The translations under genes were made by a program, and so were the position numbers. The notes under the pieces were generated by a model that was not told the origin of the DNA, searched no databases, and worked only from the letters and a program-made list of their open reading frames with translations. A stretch of DNA of 11,197 nt from Methanospirillum sp. (GTDB lineage: Archaea; Halobacteriota; Methanomicrobia; Methanomicrobiales; Methanospirillaceae), in the NCBI GenBank assembly GCA_028679485.1, contig JAJRBL010000252.1, positions 1-11,197 on the forward strand. The letters run 5' to 3'. Shown here piece by piece: positions 1 through 7,937 of this stretch; position 1 is the stretch's first letter; every line of letters begins with the position of its first letter.

Positions 1-2118
1 GGCTCTTCTTATGTCGTGAATAATAATTTCGAGATCGTTGACAAGGTACAGGGTCTTGTCGGCGGGGCAGCCACGGTTTTCCAGAAGAATGGCACCCAGG
101 CGTTCCGGGTATCCACGAATGTCATCGGTGCTGACGGAAAACGGGCTATCGGAACACCGGTCTCGGATGCTGTGTATGATGCCGTCATCAATAAGGGACA
201 GACCTATTACGGCACGGCAAATGTCGTCGGGAAGCCATACATCGCTGCATACGAACCGATCAAGAACGCGGCCGGTGAGATAATCGGAATCCTCTTCGTC
301 GGTGTTGAAGAGGCTTCAACGGTTGGCATTCTTCAGAATCAGATAAAACAGAAGAAGATTGGCGAGAACGGGTACATGTTCGTGCTGAACAGCACCGGAT
401 ATACCCTTATCCATCCGCAGAATGAAGGCAAGAATGATTCAAATCTTCCCTTTATCAAGGAGATACTCACAAAAAAAGAGGGATACCTGGAATATACCTG
501 GAACGGGGCGAATAAGGTTGCAGCCTTTGCATACTTCGAGCCGTTTGACTGGATTATTATTGCAAGCAGCGATCTGAAGGACTTTACCGGGCCGCTTGAA
601 CAGATCAGGAACACGATAATTATCGTCATAATCCTGGGTATCCTTGCGGGTACGGTTATCGCATACCTCTTTGGCCGGTCAATCTCCCGGCGTATGAATG
701 AACTGGTGTTGCTTGCCCACCGGGTCAGGGACGGCGATCTCTCCGGCGATATGAGCCTGGTTAAAAGCGGGGACGAGATCGGGATACTGAGCCGGGCCTT
801 CTTCGATGTCGTGGGTACCTTCCAGCTCTTCAGGGATGAGATCAAGGCGATAAGCACGGCGGCAGCGTCGGGCAACCTGAATGCCCGGGGAGATACGGGA
901 AGATTCCAGGGCGATTACTCTGTCATTATCGAAGGAGTGAACGATATCGTCCAGGCCATGGTGATCCCGCTTCAGGAGGCTATGACGCTCTGCAAGAAGT
1001 ATGCTGCAGGTGATTTCACGGCACGGGTAAACCCTGATCTCAAACTGGAAGGTGACTTTGTTACCTTCCGTGATGCGCTCAATACCATCGGGGTTGACGT
1101 CTCCAGTGCACTAAATGCTGTCAGTACCCAGATAAAAGAACTCTCTGAACGCGTTTTGGAAGTAAGTACCAAGGTTGATAGCGTAACCAATGAGACAGCC
1201 CAGGCCCACAAGAGCATCGAGGACGTATCCGAGGGGACCGGCCAGGTTGCCAGGATTGCGGCCGCAGTCAACACCCTTGCAGACAAGAGCGGGATGAATA
1301 CCCAGCAGATCCTGGGAGCAATGCAGGATCTTGCAACTACGGTATCCTCCGTTGCAACAAAGATGGAACATGTCTCTGTTATGACGAATAATGCCGCTGA
1401 ACTCTCTGAAAAAGGGAAAGAGGCAGCAAGCCAGGCAGAGACCGGCATGAACGGGATTATGCAGTCATCATCTGATATCGATCAGATGAACAAGGAGATA
1501 AGTACCCAGATGCAGGAGATCGGCCGCATCGTTGACATAATCAGTTCGATTGCTGAAGAAACGAACCTCCTTGCCTTAAATGCAGCAATTGAGGCTGCAC
1601 GTGCAGGAGATGCAGGTCTCGGGTTTGCCGTGGTTGCTTCAGAGGTAAAGGAACTTGCGAACGAGTCCCAGAAATCAGCAGAACATATCGCCGGCATAAT
1701 CTCCGGCCTCCAGAAAAAATCCGGTGCGATGGCGGAAGCCGTAAAGAAATCCATAACCGAGGTTGATGTCGGGAATAAACTGGTAATTGAAACACTGGAG
1801 GTCTTTAACGAGATCGTTACAGCCATCTCCCAGATCAATGCAAATATGGGTGAAGTCGCGGCAGCCAGTGAAGAACAGGCAGCATCGGTTCAGGAAGTCA
1901 CGGCAACGGTAAATGAGTTCAGCGAGATGATCCAGCAGACTGCAAAAGAGTCGATTGGCCTTGCTGCTGCAAGTGAGGAGTCTTCTGCAGCGGTCGATCA
2001 GATCACCCACATGGTATCGCAGGTAAATGATTCAATGGCATATATTCATGAAACTGTAAAACAGGCCCATGATGCAGCGAACCGGATTCAAACCGAGATG
2101 GACCAGTTCAAGGCCTGA
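1..2118 (+). CDS. Methyl-accepting chemotaxis protein, 5'-truncated by the window edge
   Basis: This is a membrane chemoreceptor that would signal to CheW/CheA and control archaellum rotation. The frame is open to base 1, so the protein starts upstream; the GTG at 16 is only an internal codon. Counting the codon at base 1 as residue 1, residues 1-105 are the end of a membrane-distal Cache module (with [14 protein letters not shown]), and about 110-190 a second Cache_2-like module (ENGYMFVLN...GYTLIHP). One hydrophobic helix lies at about 205-225. It is followed by a HAMP domain (about 224-275) and two HAMP-like units, each with a G-[ND]-[LF]-x-A-R motif (about 280-370). The signalling coiled coil has its conserved hairpin ([17 protein letters not shown]) at about 521-547. 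The usual Arg in the tip motif G-R-G-F is Leu here. No CheR-tethering pentapeptide is seen at the C-terminus. The ligand cannot be predicted; Cache domains typically bind small organic acids or amino acids. Confidence 0.95.
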   Translation, partial: GSSYVVNNNFEIVDKVQGLVGGAATVFQKNGTQAFRVSTNVIGADGKRAIGTPVSDAVYDAVINKGQTYYGTANVVGKPYIAAYEPIKNAAGEIIGILFVGVEEASTVGILQNQIKQKKIGENGYMFVLNSTGYTLIHPQNEGKNDSNLPFIKEILTKKEGYLEYTWNGANKVAAFAYFEPFDWIIIASSDLKDFTGPLEQIRNTIIIVIILGILAGTVIAYLFGRSISRRMNELVLLAHRVRDGDLSGDMSLVKSGDEIGILSRAFFDVVGTFQLFRDEIKAISTAAASGNLNARGDTGRFQGDYSVIIEGVNDIVQAMVIPLQEAMTLCKKYAAGDFTARVNPDLKLEGDFVTFRDALNTIGVDVSSALNAVSTQIKELSERVLEVSTKVDSVTNETAQAHKSIEDVSEGTGQVARIAAAVNTLADKSGMNTQQILGAMQDLATTVSSVATKMEHVSVMTNNAAELSEKGKEAASQAETGMNGIMQSSSDIDQMNKEISTQMQEIGRIVDIISSIAEETNLLALNAAIEAARAGDAGLGFAVVASEVKELANESQKSAEHIAGIISGLQKKSGAMAEAVKKSITEVDVGNKLVIETLEVFNEIVTAISQINANMGEVAAASEEQAASVQEVTATVNEFSEMIQQTAKESIGLAAASEESSAAVDQITHMVSQVNDSMAYIHETVKQAHDAANRIQTEMDQFKA

Positions 2119-2119
2119 C

Positions 2120-2133
2120 TTTTTTCCCTATTT
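2120..2133 (+). terminator. Oligo-T terminator after the chemoreceptor
   Basis: Six consecutive T (2120-2125) begin two bases after the chemoreceptor stop and are followed by CCC-TATTT. Archaeal RNA polymerase commonly terminates at T-rich tracts without a hairpin, and none is evident here. This fits the end of the receptor transcript before dapL. Confidence 0.5.
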
Positions 2134-2173
2134 CTGAACACCATTATGTGGCGTGGGGGCGTACCTGTACCCC

Positions 2174-3322
2174 ATGTTTGCACATAGAATAAAGAATCTT
2201 CCTCCGTACTTATTTGCCAGGATAGATGAGATGAAGGCGAAAAAAAGGAGTGAGGGGGTGGATGTTATTGACCTGGGTGTCGGGGATCCGGATCTTCCGA
2301 CACCTTCCCATATCGTTGATGCCCTGGTTGAAGCGGCAAAAAATCCGGACAATCACCATTATCCATCATACCTTGGCATGCCTGCATACCGGGAGGCGGT
2401 AGCATCGTGGTACAAGAACAGGTTCGGTGTCGAGGTTAATCCTGAAAACGAGGTCATCTCGCTGATGGGATCCAAGGATGGCGTGGCCCATATTCCCGAG
2501 GTTCTGGTAAGCCCCGGAGACTATGTCTTGGTTCCCAGTCCCGGTTACCCGGTTTACAGCACCGGAACCCTGTTTGCAGAAGGCAGGGTACATGAAATGC
2601 CCCTGACAGGTGAAAACGGGTTCCTTCCTGACCTTGATGCCATCCCGAAGAACGTGGCAAACCAGGCACGTCTCATGTGGATCAACTATCCGAATAACCC
2701 GACATCTTCCATCGCCCCTCCGTCCTTTTACCAGGAGGTTGTTGAATATGCAAGGGAACATGAGATCGTCGTCGTCAGCGACAATGCCTACTCGGAGATC
2801 TCCTTTGACGGGTACAGGGCACCATCGTTTCTGGAGACAGACGGGGCAGGTGAAGTGGGGATAGAGATGCATTCCCTCTCAAAAACCTACAACATGACCG
2901 GGTGGCGTATCGGGATGGCTGTCGGGAACCCTGATATTATTCGTGGCCTTGGGATTGTGAAGACCAACATCGATTCCGGTGTCTTCAACCCGGTGCAATA
3001 TGCAGCTGCTGCTGCACTTACCGGTCCTCAGGACTGCGTGGCCGATGCATGCAGGATCTACCAGGAAAGGCGTGATGTCCTGGTAGGCGGTCTCCGCAGA
3101 CTGGGATTCGATATTACCGCACCAAAAGCAACCTTCTATGTCTGGCTCAGGGTTCCTGACAGCATGACATTCGCCGCGAAGATGCTTGATGAGGCAGGAA
3201 TCGTGGTGACACCGGGAATAGGGTTTGGCAGGGCTGGAGAAGGGTATGTCAGGTTTGCCATCACCCGTTCCGTGGATCGCATCAGGGAAGCCATCAGCCG
3301 CATGGAAGAGGTGTCATGGTGA
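2174..3322 (+). CDS. dapL: LL-diaminopimelate aminotransferase (DapL)
   Basis: A PLP-dependent fold-type I aminotransferase of 382 residues. It converts L-tetrahydrodipicolinate and glutamate directly to LL-2,6-diaminopimelate in one step, bypassing the succinylase and acetylase routes of lysine synthesis. The N-terminus (RIKNLPPYLFARIDEMK, DLGVGDPDLPTP) is typical of DapL. Other marks are the NYPNNPTS segment, the cofactor-contacting SDNAYSEI, and SLSKTYNMTGWRIG, in which Lys237 (counted from the ATG) forms the Schiff base. A late Arg in GYVRFAITRS fits the substrate carboxylate-binding position. I chose the ATG at 2174 because the family homology begins there; a GTG at 2153 would add seven unconvincing residues (MGAYLYP). 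No strong Shine-Dalgarno is visible. The gene overlaps lysA by 7 bp, so the transamination and decarboxylation steps are encoded together. The epimerase gene dapF is not between them. The general family is certain; the exact substrate rests on family similarity and the lysA neighbour. Confidence 0.9.
   Translation: MFAHRIKNLPPYLFARIDEMKAKKRSEGVDVIDLGVGDPDLPTPSHIVDALVEAAKNPDNHHYPSYLGMPAYREAVASWYKNRFGVEVNPENEVISLMGSKDGVAHIPEVLVSPGDYVLVPSPGYPVYSTGTLFAEGRVHEMPLTGENGFLPDLDAIPKNVANQARLMWINYPNNPTSSIAPPSFYQEVVEYAREHEIVVVSDNAYSEISFDGYRAPSFLETDGAGEVGIEMHSLSKTYNMTGWRIGMAVGNPDIIRGLGIVKTNIDSGVFNPVQYAAAAALTGPQDCVADACRIYQERRDVLVGGLRRLGFDITAPKATFYVWLRVPDSMTFAAKMLDEAGIVVTPGIGFGRAGEGYVRFAITRSVDRIREAISRMEEVSW
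3308..3313 (+). promoter_or_regulatory. Ribosome binding site of lysA, inside dapL
   Basis: GAGGTG lies in the last codons of dapL. Its spacing suits the GTG at 3319 (5 nt) better than the ATG at 3316 (2 nt), so the exact lysA start is uncertain by one codon. Confidence 0.5.
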
Positions 3323-4611
3323 ATCTTCCCCCCAATCTCTCTGTCAGAAACAACCACCTGTTTATCGGCGGGTGTGATACGACCGAACTCGCCGGGACCT
3401 ATGGTACCCCCCTGTACGTCACCGACGAAGACCGGATCAGGGATAATTACCAGGGATATGTGACTGCCCTGTCATTGTATTATCCCCGCACCCGGGTGTT
3501 GTATGCCGCAAAGGCAAACGGAAATCTCTCCATCCTGAAGATTCTCGCGCAGGAAGGTGCCGGGGCAGATGTTTTCTCCTCGGGAGAGGTTCATCTTGCC
3601 CTTCTTGCAGGGATGCAACCCGGGTTTCTTCTCTTTAACGGCTCTTCCAAGACAAAAGAAGATCACCGGCTTGCAGTCGAGAAAGGGATTCGTGTCTCCC
3701 TTGATTCCCTTGACGAGCTCTCCCAGCTGAACCAGGTCGCCAAAGAGGCGGGAAAAGTCGTCGAGGTCTCGTTCCGTGTCAACCCGGCACTGGATGTTCC
3801 GACACATCCGAAGATAGCGACCGGTCTTGCCACTTCAAAGTTTGGTATTCCCGCGACAGAGATCCTTGATGCATACAAAGCCGCCCTCTCCTGTGAACAT
3901 GTCACTCCGGTCGGCATTCACTGCCATATCGGATCGCAGATCCTTGACATAGAACCGTTTGCGCAGGAAGCACGGGTCCTGATGCAGGTTGTCAGTGAAC
4001 TACACCGTCTCGGCGTGAAGTTTGCATTCGTGGATCTCGGCGGTGGTCTCGGCGTGGCCTATGATCACCATGGGAGTGCAGCCCCGACCTTCTCCGATTA
4101 TGCCGGAGCGGTCATTCCGGTATGTACGGATACGTTCAGTCGCCTGGGGATACAGCCTGAGATCTGGATCGAACCAGGCAGGTCGATGGTCTGTGACTCC
4201 ACGATCCTTCTCACCAGGGTGAACTCGGTGAAAAGGGCACATAAAACTTTTGTGAATGTTGATGCAGGATTTAATACGCTGATACGGCCGGCCATGTATG
4301 ATTCGTTCCATGAGGTACTCGTGGCAAACCGGGCAGGGGAGGCTGCGTGCGGTACCTTCACGGTGACCGGGCCGATCTGTGAGACCGGGGATATTCTCGC
4401 CCATGACCGGCAGCTTCCCGATATCACTGCCGGGGATCTCGTGGCAGTTCTTGATACAGGAGCGTACGGGTATGCCATGGCCTCCCAGTATAACGGGAGG
4501 GGAAGGTGTGCCGAGGCTCTTGTGCGGAAAGGAGAGGCAGATCTCATGCGCCGGGCGGAGACGACTCAGGACCTCATGCATGCACTCGTAACTCCGTCCT
4601 GGCTGAAGTAA
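3316..4611 (+). CDS. lysA: Diaminopimelate decarboxylase (LysA)
   Basis: A PLP-dependent fold-type III decarboxylase (alanine-racemase-like barrel) of 431 residues that converts meso-diaminopimelate to L-lysine and CO2 in the cytoplasm. Lys66 in YAAKAN is the PLP-binding lysine. HCHIGSQ (about 200) and the glycine loop DLGGGLG are phosphate and active-site elements. EPGRS and the CETGD motif, which supplies the cysteine from the partner subunit, are present, as is GAYGYAMASQYNGR near the C-terminus. Length and motif order are normal. The start overlaps the dapL stop (ATGGTGA), pointing to translational coupling. A GAGGTG ribosome site lies only 2 nt before this ATG but 5 nt before the next codon, a GTG at 3319, so translation could begin one codon later. 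The reading frame is the same either way. Confidence 0.95.
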   Translation: MVNLPPNLSVRNNHLFIGGCDTTELAGTYGTPLYVTDEDRIRDNYQGYVTALSLYYPRTRVLYAAKANGNLSILKILAQEGAGADVFSSGEVHLALLAGMQPGFLLFNGSSKTKEDHRLAVEKGIRVSLDSLDELSQLNQVAKEAGKVVEVSFRVNPALDVPTHPKIATGLATSKFGIPATEILDAYKAALSCEHVTPVGIHCHIGSQILDIEPFAQEARVLMQVVSELHRLGVKFAFVDLGGGLGVAYDHHGSAAPTFSDYAGAVIPVCTDTFSRLGIQPEIWIEPGRSMVCDSTILLTRVNSVKRAHKTFVNVDAGFNTLIRPAMYDSFHEVLVANRAGEAACGTFTVTGPICETGDILAHDRQLPDITAGDLVAVLDTGAYGYAMASQYNGRGRCAEALVRKGEADLMRRAETTQDLMHALVTPSWLK

Positions 4612-4613
4612 AC

Positions 4614-4618
4614 GGAGG
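4614..4618 (+). promoter_or_regulatory. Ribosome binding site of the RPA gene
   Basis: A strong GGAGG sits 6 nt before the GTG at 4625 in the 13-bp gap after lysA. It fixes the non-ATG start of the RPA gene. There is no room for a separate promoter, which supports cotranscription with lysA. Confidence 0.75.
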
Positions 4619-4624
4619 AGAGAG

Positions 4625-5914
4625 GTGGTCAGGTATCATTACGCACTTGTTGATGATCTCGTAAGCAGGGAGGAGTTTGACCGCCTGATCGAGGAGAAGA
4701 TCACTGCCTGCGGAAACCTTGCAGACGAGGTTGCGGCAGCACTGCTCGTAGTAAAGGATCTCGGCAGGTCGCATGTCAAGATCCGTGGTCTGCGGGGAAG
4801 ATCCTCCCTGTTTTGTTTTTATGCAAAGATTATTGCATGTTCCGGCGCAAAAGAGTTTGACCGCCCGTCAGGGGAGAAAGGACTGGTGGCACGTCTGACG
4901 GTTGCCGACGAGACCGGGCAGATCGATCTCGTCTTCTGGGACGAACAGGCTGCAGCCCTTGAGGAGACGTTTGAGATTGGGGATGTCGTGGAGGTGATCG
5001 GCAGGCATGGGAAGAACCTGAGGGAGATAATGCCCCTGAACCTTCGGAAGACGTGTGTCGATATCGATTGTGTCACGGAGGTCAGGGAGCGGAAAGAGCC
5101 CGAACGGATCCATTCCACGCTCCTGGTTTTGAATCTCTCCCCTCCCAGGCAGTTTACCCGGCGTGACGGAACCGCCGGGGAGATGGTGAGCGGCCTTATT
5201 GGTGATACGGCCGGAACTGCCCGTCTCCTCTGCTGGGAAACAACCCTGCTTGCAGGTATCTCTCCGGGCATGGCCGTATCAGTGACTGATGCCCTGGTCC
5301 GGGACGGGGACTTCGGGGGCAGGGAGATCATCCTCGATGAAGAGAGTACCCTCTCTCCTGCCGAGGAGGTTCCTGATATCCCGATGACTCCGCTTGCCAT
5401 GGTCCTGCCAGAACAGACGGTATCTATCAGGGGAAGGATCACCCGTATCAATCCTCCAAAACCGTTCAGCCGGCGTGACGGAACCAGGTCATGGGTACGG
5501 AACCTGCAGATTTCAGACGAAAATACCGAAATAGCACTCGTGCTCTGGGATGAAGAGGCAAAACGGTCTCTTCTTGCCGGGGAGACGATCATCCTGTATC
5601 ATGCCTTTGCGAAGACCGGGAGATCCGGGGATACCGAGGTCTCCCTGGGAAAAGGAGGTGCTCTCTTTCTGGTTCCCGGGGATGGGGAACAGGTACGGAT
5701 GGAAGGGGTCATTCTCCATCTCCCGGAGGGAATAGTCCTCACGAACAGGGAGGGATCCTGGCTCGTGGAGACGGCTCTGCCCCATGGATCACGTGTCCGG
5801 ATTACCGGGACCGTATCGGGCAGGCGTCTTTGTTCTGAAAGTGAAACTCTCCTTGAATATGACCTAAATGTAATAAAATCCCGTCTTGATGCATTTATTT
5901 CATCCCTGACCTGA
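4625..5914 (+). CDS. Replication protein A, OB-fold single-stranded DNA-binding protein
   Basis: A 429-residue archaeal RPA, which coats single-stranded DNA in replication, recombination and repair. At least three OB-folds are recognisable from their core strands: about 65-150 (LVARLTVADETGQIDLVFWDE), about 165-255 (FTRRDGT at 177-183, then GTARLLCWE), and about 265-350 (FSRRDGT at 281-287, then EIALVLWDEEA). A fourth, more diverged fold is likely at about 355-415. The second and third folds share a 16-bp identical stretch 312 bp apart, showing that they arose by internal duplication. No C-terminal zinc finger is present. The four-OB architecture resembles Methanosarcina RPA1 rather than the zinc-finger RPA subunits. 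The GTG start is backed by a strong ribosome site. The gene shares a likely operon with lysA and lies just upstream of radA, its functional partner in strand exchange. Confidence 0.88.
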   Translation: MVRYHYALVDDLVSREEFDRLIEEKITACGNLADEVAAALLVVKDLGRSHVKIRGLRGRSSLFCFYAKIIACSGAKEFDRPSGEKGLVARLTVADETGQIDLVFWDEQAAALEETFEIGDVVEVIGRHGKNLREIMPLNLRKTCVDIDCVTEVRERKEPERIHSTLLVLNLSPPRQFTRRDGTAGEMVSGLIGDTAGTARLLCWETTLLAGISPGMAVSVTDALVRDGDFGGREIILDEESTLSPAEEVPDIPMTPLAMVLPEQTVSIRGRITRINPPKPFSRRDGTRSWVRNLQISDENTEIALVLWDEEAKRSLLAGETIILYHAFAKTGRSGDTEVSLGKGGALFLVPGDGEQVRMEGVILHLPEGIVLTNREGSWLVETALPHGSRVRITGTVSGRRLCSESETLLEYDLNVIKSRLDAFISSLT

Positions 5915-5947
5915 ACATTATTTCACTTTCACCCCGTTTATTTCAGG

Positions 5948-5955
5948 CTTAAATA
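5948..5955 (+). promoter_or_regulatory. radA: Probable TATA box of radA
   Basis: CTTAAATA lies in the 79-bp gap between the RPA gene and radA, 38 nt before the radA ATG. The usual spacing of about 25 bp would put transcription start near 5976, leaving a short leader with the purine-rich GAGGGA (5979-5984) as ribosome site. The preceding part of the gap is T-rich in short runs and may terminate the upstream operon weakly. Confidence 0.5.
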
Positions 5956-5993
5956 CCCGGTTCTGCCACCCATATAGTGAGGGATAAACTACT

Positions 5994-7217
5994 ATGGCAG
6001 CAGACGCATACAATCTTGAGAACATTCCCGGTGTCGGACCGACGACTGCAGAGAAGCTCCGTGAAGCCGGGTATGAATCGGTAGAGAAGATAGCGCAGGC
6101 AAGCACAACCGAACTCTATGAGACAGCCGAGATCGGGGAGGCAACGGCTCGCAAGATGATCAAGTGGTGTACCAGCCAGGTAAGCCCGGATTCATCGGCC
6201 TCTGCTGAAGCTCCTGTCACAATTCAGGAAGATAACCCCAGTATGACTGCACGGAGAATGGATATTGAGGATATCCCGGGTGTCGGCCCGGCGATTGCTG
6301 AAAAACTCAGGGATGCCGGGTACCTGACCGTTGAAAGCATCGCTACGACGCTTCCTTCGGCCCTTGCCGAGGCGGCTGAGATAGGGGAGACCACGGCGAA
6401 GAAGATGATCAAGTGGTGCCGTGATCAGGCTGATATCGGGGGGTTCAAGACCGGCACCGACGTCTTCGAACAACGGCTGAAGGTGAAGAAACTCAAAACC
6501 CTTGTTCCCGAAGTGGACGAACTCCTTGGAGGAGGGTTTGAAACCCAGGCTATCACCGAGATGTACGGTGAGTTCGGTTCAGGTAAATCCCAGATTGTGC
6601 ACCAGATGGCAGTCAATGTCCAGTTGCCTGAGGAACTCGGAGGCCTTGGCGGATCGGTTATCTACGTGGATACCGAGAATACATTCCGTCCTGAACGTAT
6701 CGAACAGATGGTAAAGGGGCTTGAGGTAGAAGACGCCGATCCAAAGGAGTTTCTGAAGAATATTCATGTTGCACGTGCACAGACTTCAGATCACCAGATG
6801 CTCCTGATCGAGACGTCCCGCGAACTTGCCAAGGAGTTGAAGGATGCAGGCAAACCCGTAAAACTGGTGATTGTCGACTCCCTGACCAGCCTTTTCAGAT
6901 CGGAATATGCGGGACGGGGTACCCTTGCAGAACGCCAGCAGAAACTGAACCGGCACATGCATGATATCTTCAAGCTCTGTGATGAATACAATGCCATCGG
7001 CCTCGTCACGAACCAGGTCCAGTCCAATCCGGCAGTATTCTTTGGTGATCCCACCAAACCAATAGGAGGAAATATCGTGGGTCATACGGCAACATTCCGG
7101 GTATACCTGCGTAAGAGTAAAGGAGGTAAGCGTATCTTCAAACTGGTTGACAGCCCGAACCTCCCTGAAGGCGAAGCCACGTTCCTCGTTGAAGAAGGCG
7201 GCCTCAGATCCTGCTGA
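5994..7217 (+). CDS. radA: RadA recombinase with duplicated N-terminal helix-hairpin-helix domain
   Basis: The archaeal Rad51/RecA-family recombinase, an ATPase that forms filaments on single-stranded DNA and carries out strand exchange in homologous recombination. The core is standard: an FKTG polymerisation-type motif (about 148-151), [12 protein letters not shown], Walker A GEFGSGKS (192-199, Lys198), and Walker B LVIVDS (Asp295). These are followed by the FRSEYAGRG segment, NQVQSNP, and [23 protein letters not shown] for the DNA-binding and ATP-cap regions. The length is odd: 407 residues against about 310-325 for the family. The excess is a second copy of the N-terminal HhH DNA-binding domain. 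Residues 7-63 and 90-146 align without gaps at 35 of 57 identities, joined by an acidic, Ser/Ala-rich linker. The 324-residue form starting at Met84 would have normal length. The start at 5994 has a TATA box and a ribosome site upstream. The phosphatase gene follows 21 bp later. Confidence 0.96.
   Translation: MAADAYNLENIPGVGPTTAEKLREAGYESVEKIAQASTTELYETAEIGEATARKMIKWCTSQVSPDSSASAEAPVTIQEDNPSMTARRMDIEDIPGVGPAIAEKLRDAGYLTVESIATTLPSALAEAAEIGETTAKKMIKWCRDQADIGGFKTGTDVFEQRLKVKKLKTLVPEVDELLGGGFETQAITEMYGEFGSGKSQIVHQMAVNVQLPEELGGLGGSVIYVDTENTFRPERIEQMVKGLEVEDADPKEFLKNIHVARAQTSDHQMLLIETSRELAKELKDAGKPVKLVIVDSLTSLFRSEYAGRGTLAERQQKLNRHMHDIFKLCDEYNAIGLVTNQVQSNPAVFFGDPTKPIGGNIVGHTATFRVYLRKSKGGKRIFKLVDSPNLPEGEATFLVEEGGLRSC
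6012..6182 (+). repeat. radA: First copy of duplicated HhH domain in radA
   Basis: Codons 7-63 of radA, running from [10 protein letters not shown] through AEKLREAGY and AEIGE to KMIKWC. This is the extra copy relative to ordinary RadA. It shares 35 of 57 residues with the second copy and a 17-bp identical stretch (6153-6169 matching 6402-6418). IPGVGP is the hairpin turn that contacts the DNA backbone in HhH domains. Confidence 0.92.
6261..6431 (+). repeat. radA: Second copy of duplicated HhH domain in radA
   Basis: Codons 90-146 of radA, running from [10 protein letters not shown] through AEKLRDAGY and AEIGE to KMIKWC. It is joined directly to the recombinase core as in ordinary RadA, so this is the positional equivalent of the family's standard domain. 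The offset from the first copy is exactly 249 bp. Met84 (base 6243) stands in the same position relative to this copy as Met1 does to the first. Confidence 0.92.
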
Positions 7218-7228
7218 AGAAAAAACAA

Positions 7229-7232
7229 GGAG
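7229..7232 (+). promoter_or_regulatory. Ribosome binding site of the phosphatase gene
   Basis: GGAG within AAGGAGA, 6 nt before the GTG at 7239, supports that start. A second GTG at 7237 is out of frame. The 21-bp gap after radA leaves no space for a promoter. Confidence 0.65.
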
Positions 7233-7238
7233 ACACGT

Positions 7239-7937
7239 GTGTTACGGGGAGTCATAACTGATATCGACGGAACACTGACCGACGAAAAGCGGAGGCTCTC
7301 CACGGCTGCCATAGAGACAATACGTCAGCTCCAGGAAGGTGGTGTTGAGGTGGTGCTTGCATCAGGAAACACCTCCTGCCTCCTGAAAGGGCTCTCAAAA
7401 CTGATCGGCACCAGCGGTACGTTTATCGGGGAGAACGGGGGGGTATACCGGATAGGATTTGACGGGGATCTCAGGACTATCTCTGACCGGAAGATTGTTC
7501 TGGACTCTCTCCGGATTGTGGAACAGTATTATACCGAAAAAGGGGTCCGCCTTGAGATGTATTCACTGGGTGAACGCTTTACCGATGTTGCATTCGCCCG
7601 AAAGGTTCCGGTTGACGAAGTACGGGATCTCCTCCGTGACTGGCCGGTGGCAGTCATGGATACGAATTTTGCCATCCACATCCACCAGGTTGGTATCGAT
7701 AAAGGAAAGACATTCCAGATCGTCTCCGAAAACATTGGCATTCCCATGGAGGAATTCCTGGCAATAGGAGACTCAGAGAATGATATCGGCATGATACAAC
7801 GGGCAGGAGCCGGATGCTGTGTTGCCAATGCCGAGGAAGATGTCAGATCCGTGTCGGGTTACTGTGCGGTAAAGTCGTATGGAGAAGGGTTTGTTGAGAT
7901 AATGAGGACGTACTTCCCTCACATCCTTGCCAGGTAA
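7239..7937 (+). CDS. Phosphoglycolate phosphatase, archaeal HAD type
   Basis: A 232-residue HAD-superfamily hydrolase (type IIB cap) of the archaeal phosphoglycolate phosphatase family, which dephosphorylates 2-phosphoglycolate to glycolate. All HAD motifs are visible: DIDGTLT with nucleophile Asp8 and acid/base Asp10; VVLASGN with Ser42; the lysine in GIDKGK (155/157); and GDSENDIGM with Mg2+-binding acids at 178 and 182. Length matches the family. The start is GTG with a good ribosome site. The gene follows radA by 21 bp and is probably cotranscribed. 2-Phosphoglycolate can arise from DNA 3'-phosphoglycolate ends during repair, so the pairing with radA may be functional, though operon neighbours in archaea are often unrelated. 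The last 19 bp overlap the PRC-barrel gene on the other strand. Related sugar-phosphatase activity cannot be excluded. Confidence 0.88.
   Translation: MLRGVITDIDGTLTDEKRRLSTAAIETIRQLQEGGVEVVLASGNTSCLLKGLSKLIGTSGTFIGENGGVYRIGFDGDLRTISDRKIVLDSLRIVEQYYTEKGVRLEMYSLGERFTDVAFARKVPVDEVRDLLRDWPVAVMDTNFAIHIHQVGIDKGKTFQIVSENIGIPMEEFLAIGDSENDIGMIQRAGAGCCVANAEEDVRSVSGYCAVKSYGEGFVEIMRTYFPHILAR

Noticed and set aside
16..18. GTG as the start of the chemoreceptor
   Set aside because: The frame is open to base 1 and the visible protein begins inside a Cache module, so this is an internal codon of a truncated gene.
339..875. 178-codon open frame on the minus strand inside the chemoreceptor gene
   Set aside because: Its hydrophobic stretch is the reverse complement of the receptor's membrane helix and sensor region; there is no ribosome site or family likeness.
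2153..2155. GTG as the start of dapL
   Set aside because: It would add seven residues unlike the family. The ATG at 2174 places the conserved RIKNLPPYLFARID at the N-terminus. GTG use cannot be excluded.
4000..4581. 193-codon open frame on the minus strand inside lysA
   Set aside because: It lies wholly within lysA, which has all catalytic motifs. The peptide is rich in Arg/His/Pro/Cys and shows no domain, as expected for a shadow frame in GC-rich DNA.
4819..5592. 257-codon open frame on the minus strand inside the RPA gene
   Set aside because: It is antisense to clear OB-fold coding sequence, is Ser/Arg-rich and low in complexity, and shows no recognisable motif.
6012..6431. radA double domain as a sequencing or assembly artefact
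   Set aside because: The copies differ at about 39% of residues and at many silent sites, which an artefactual duplication would not show.
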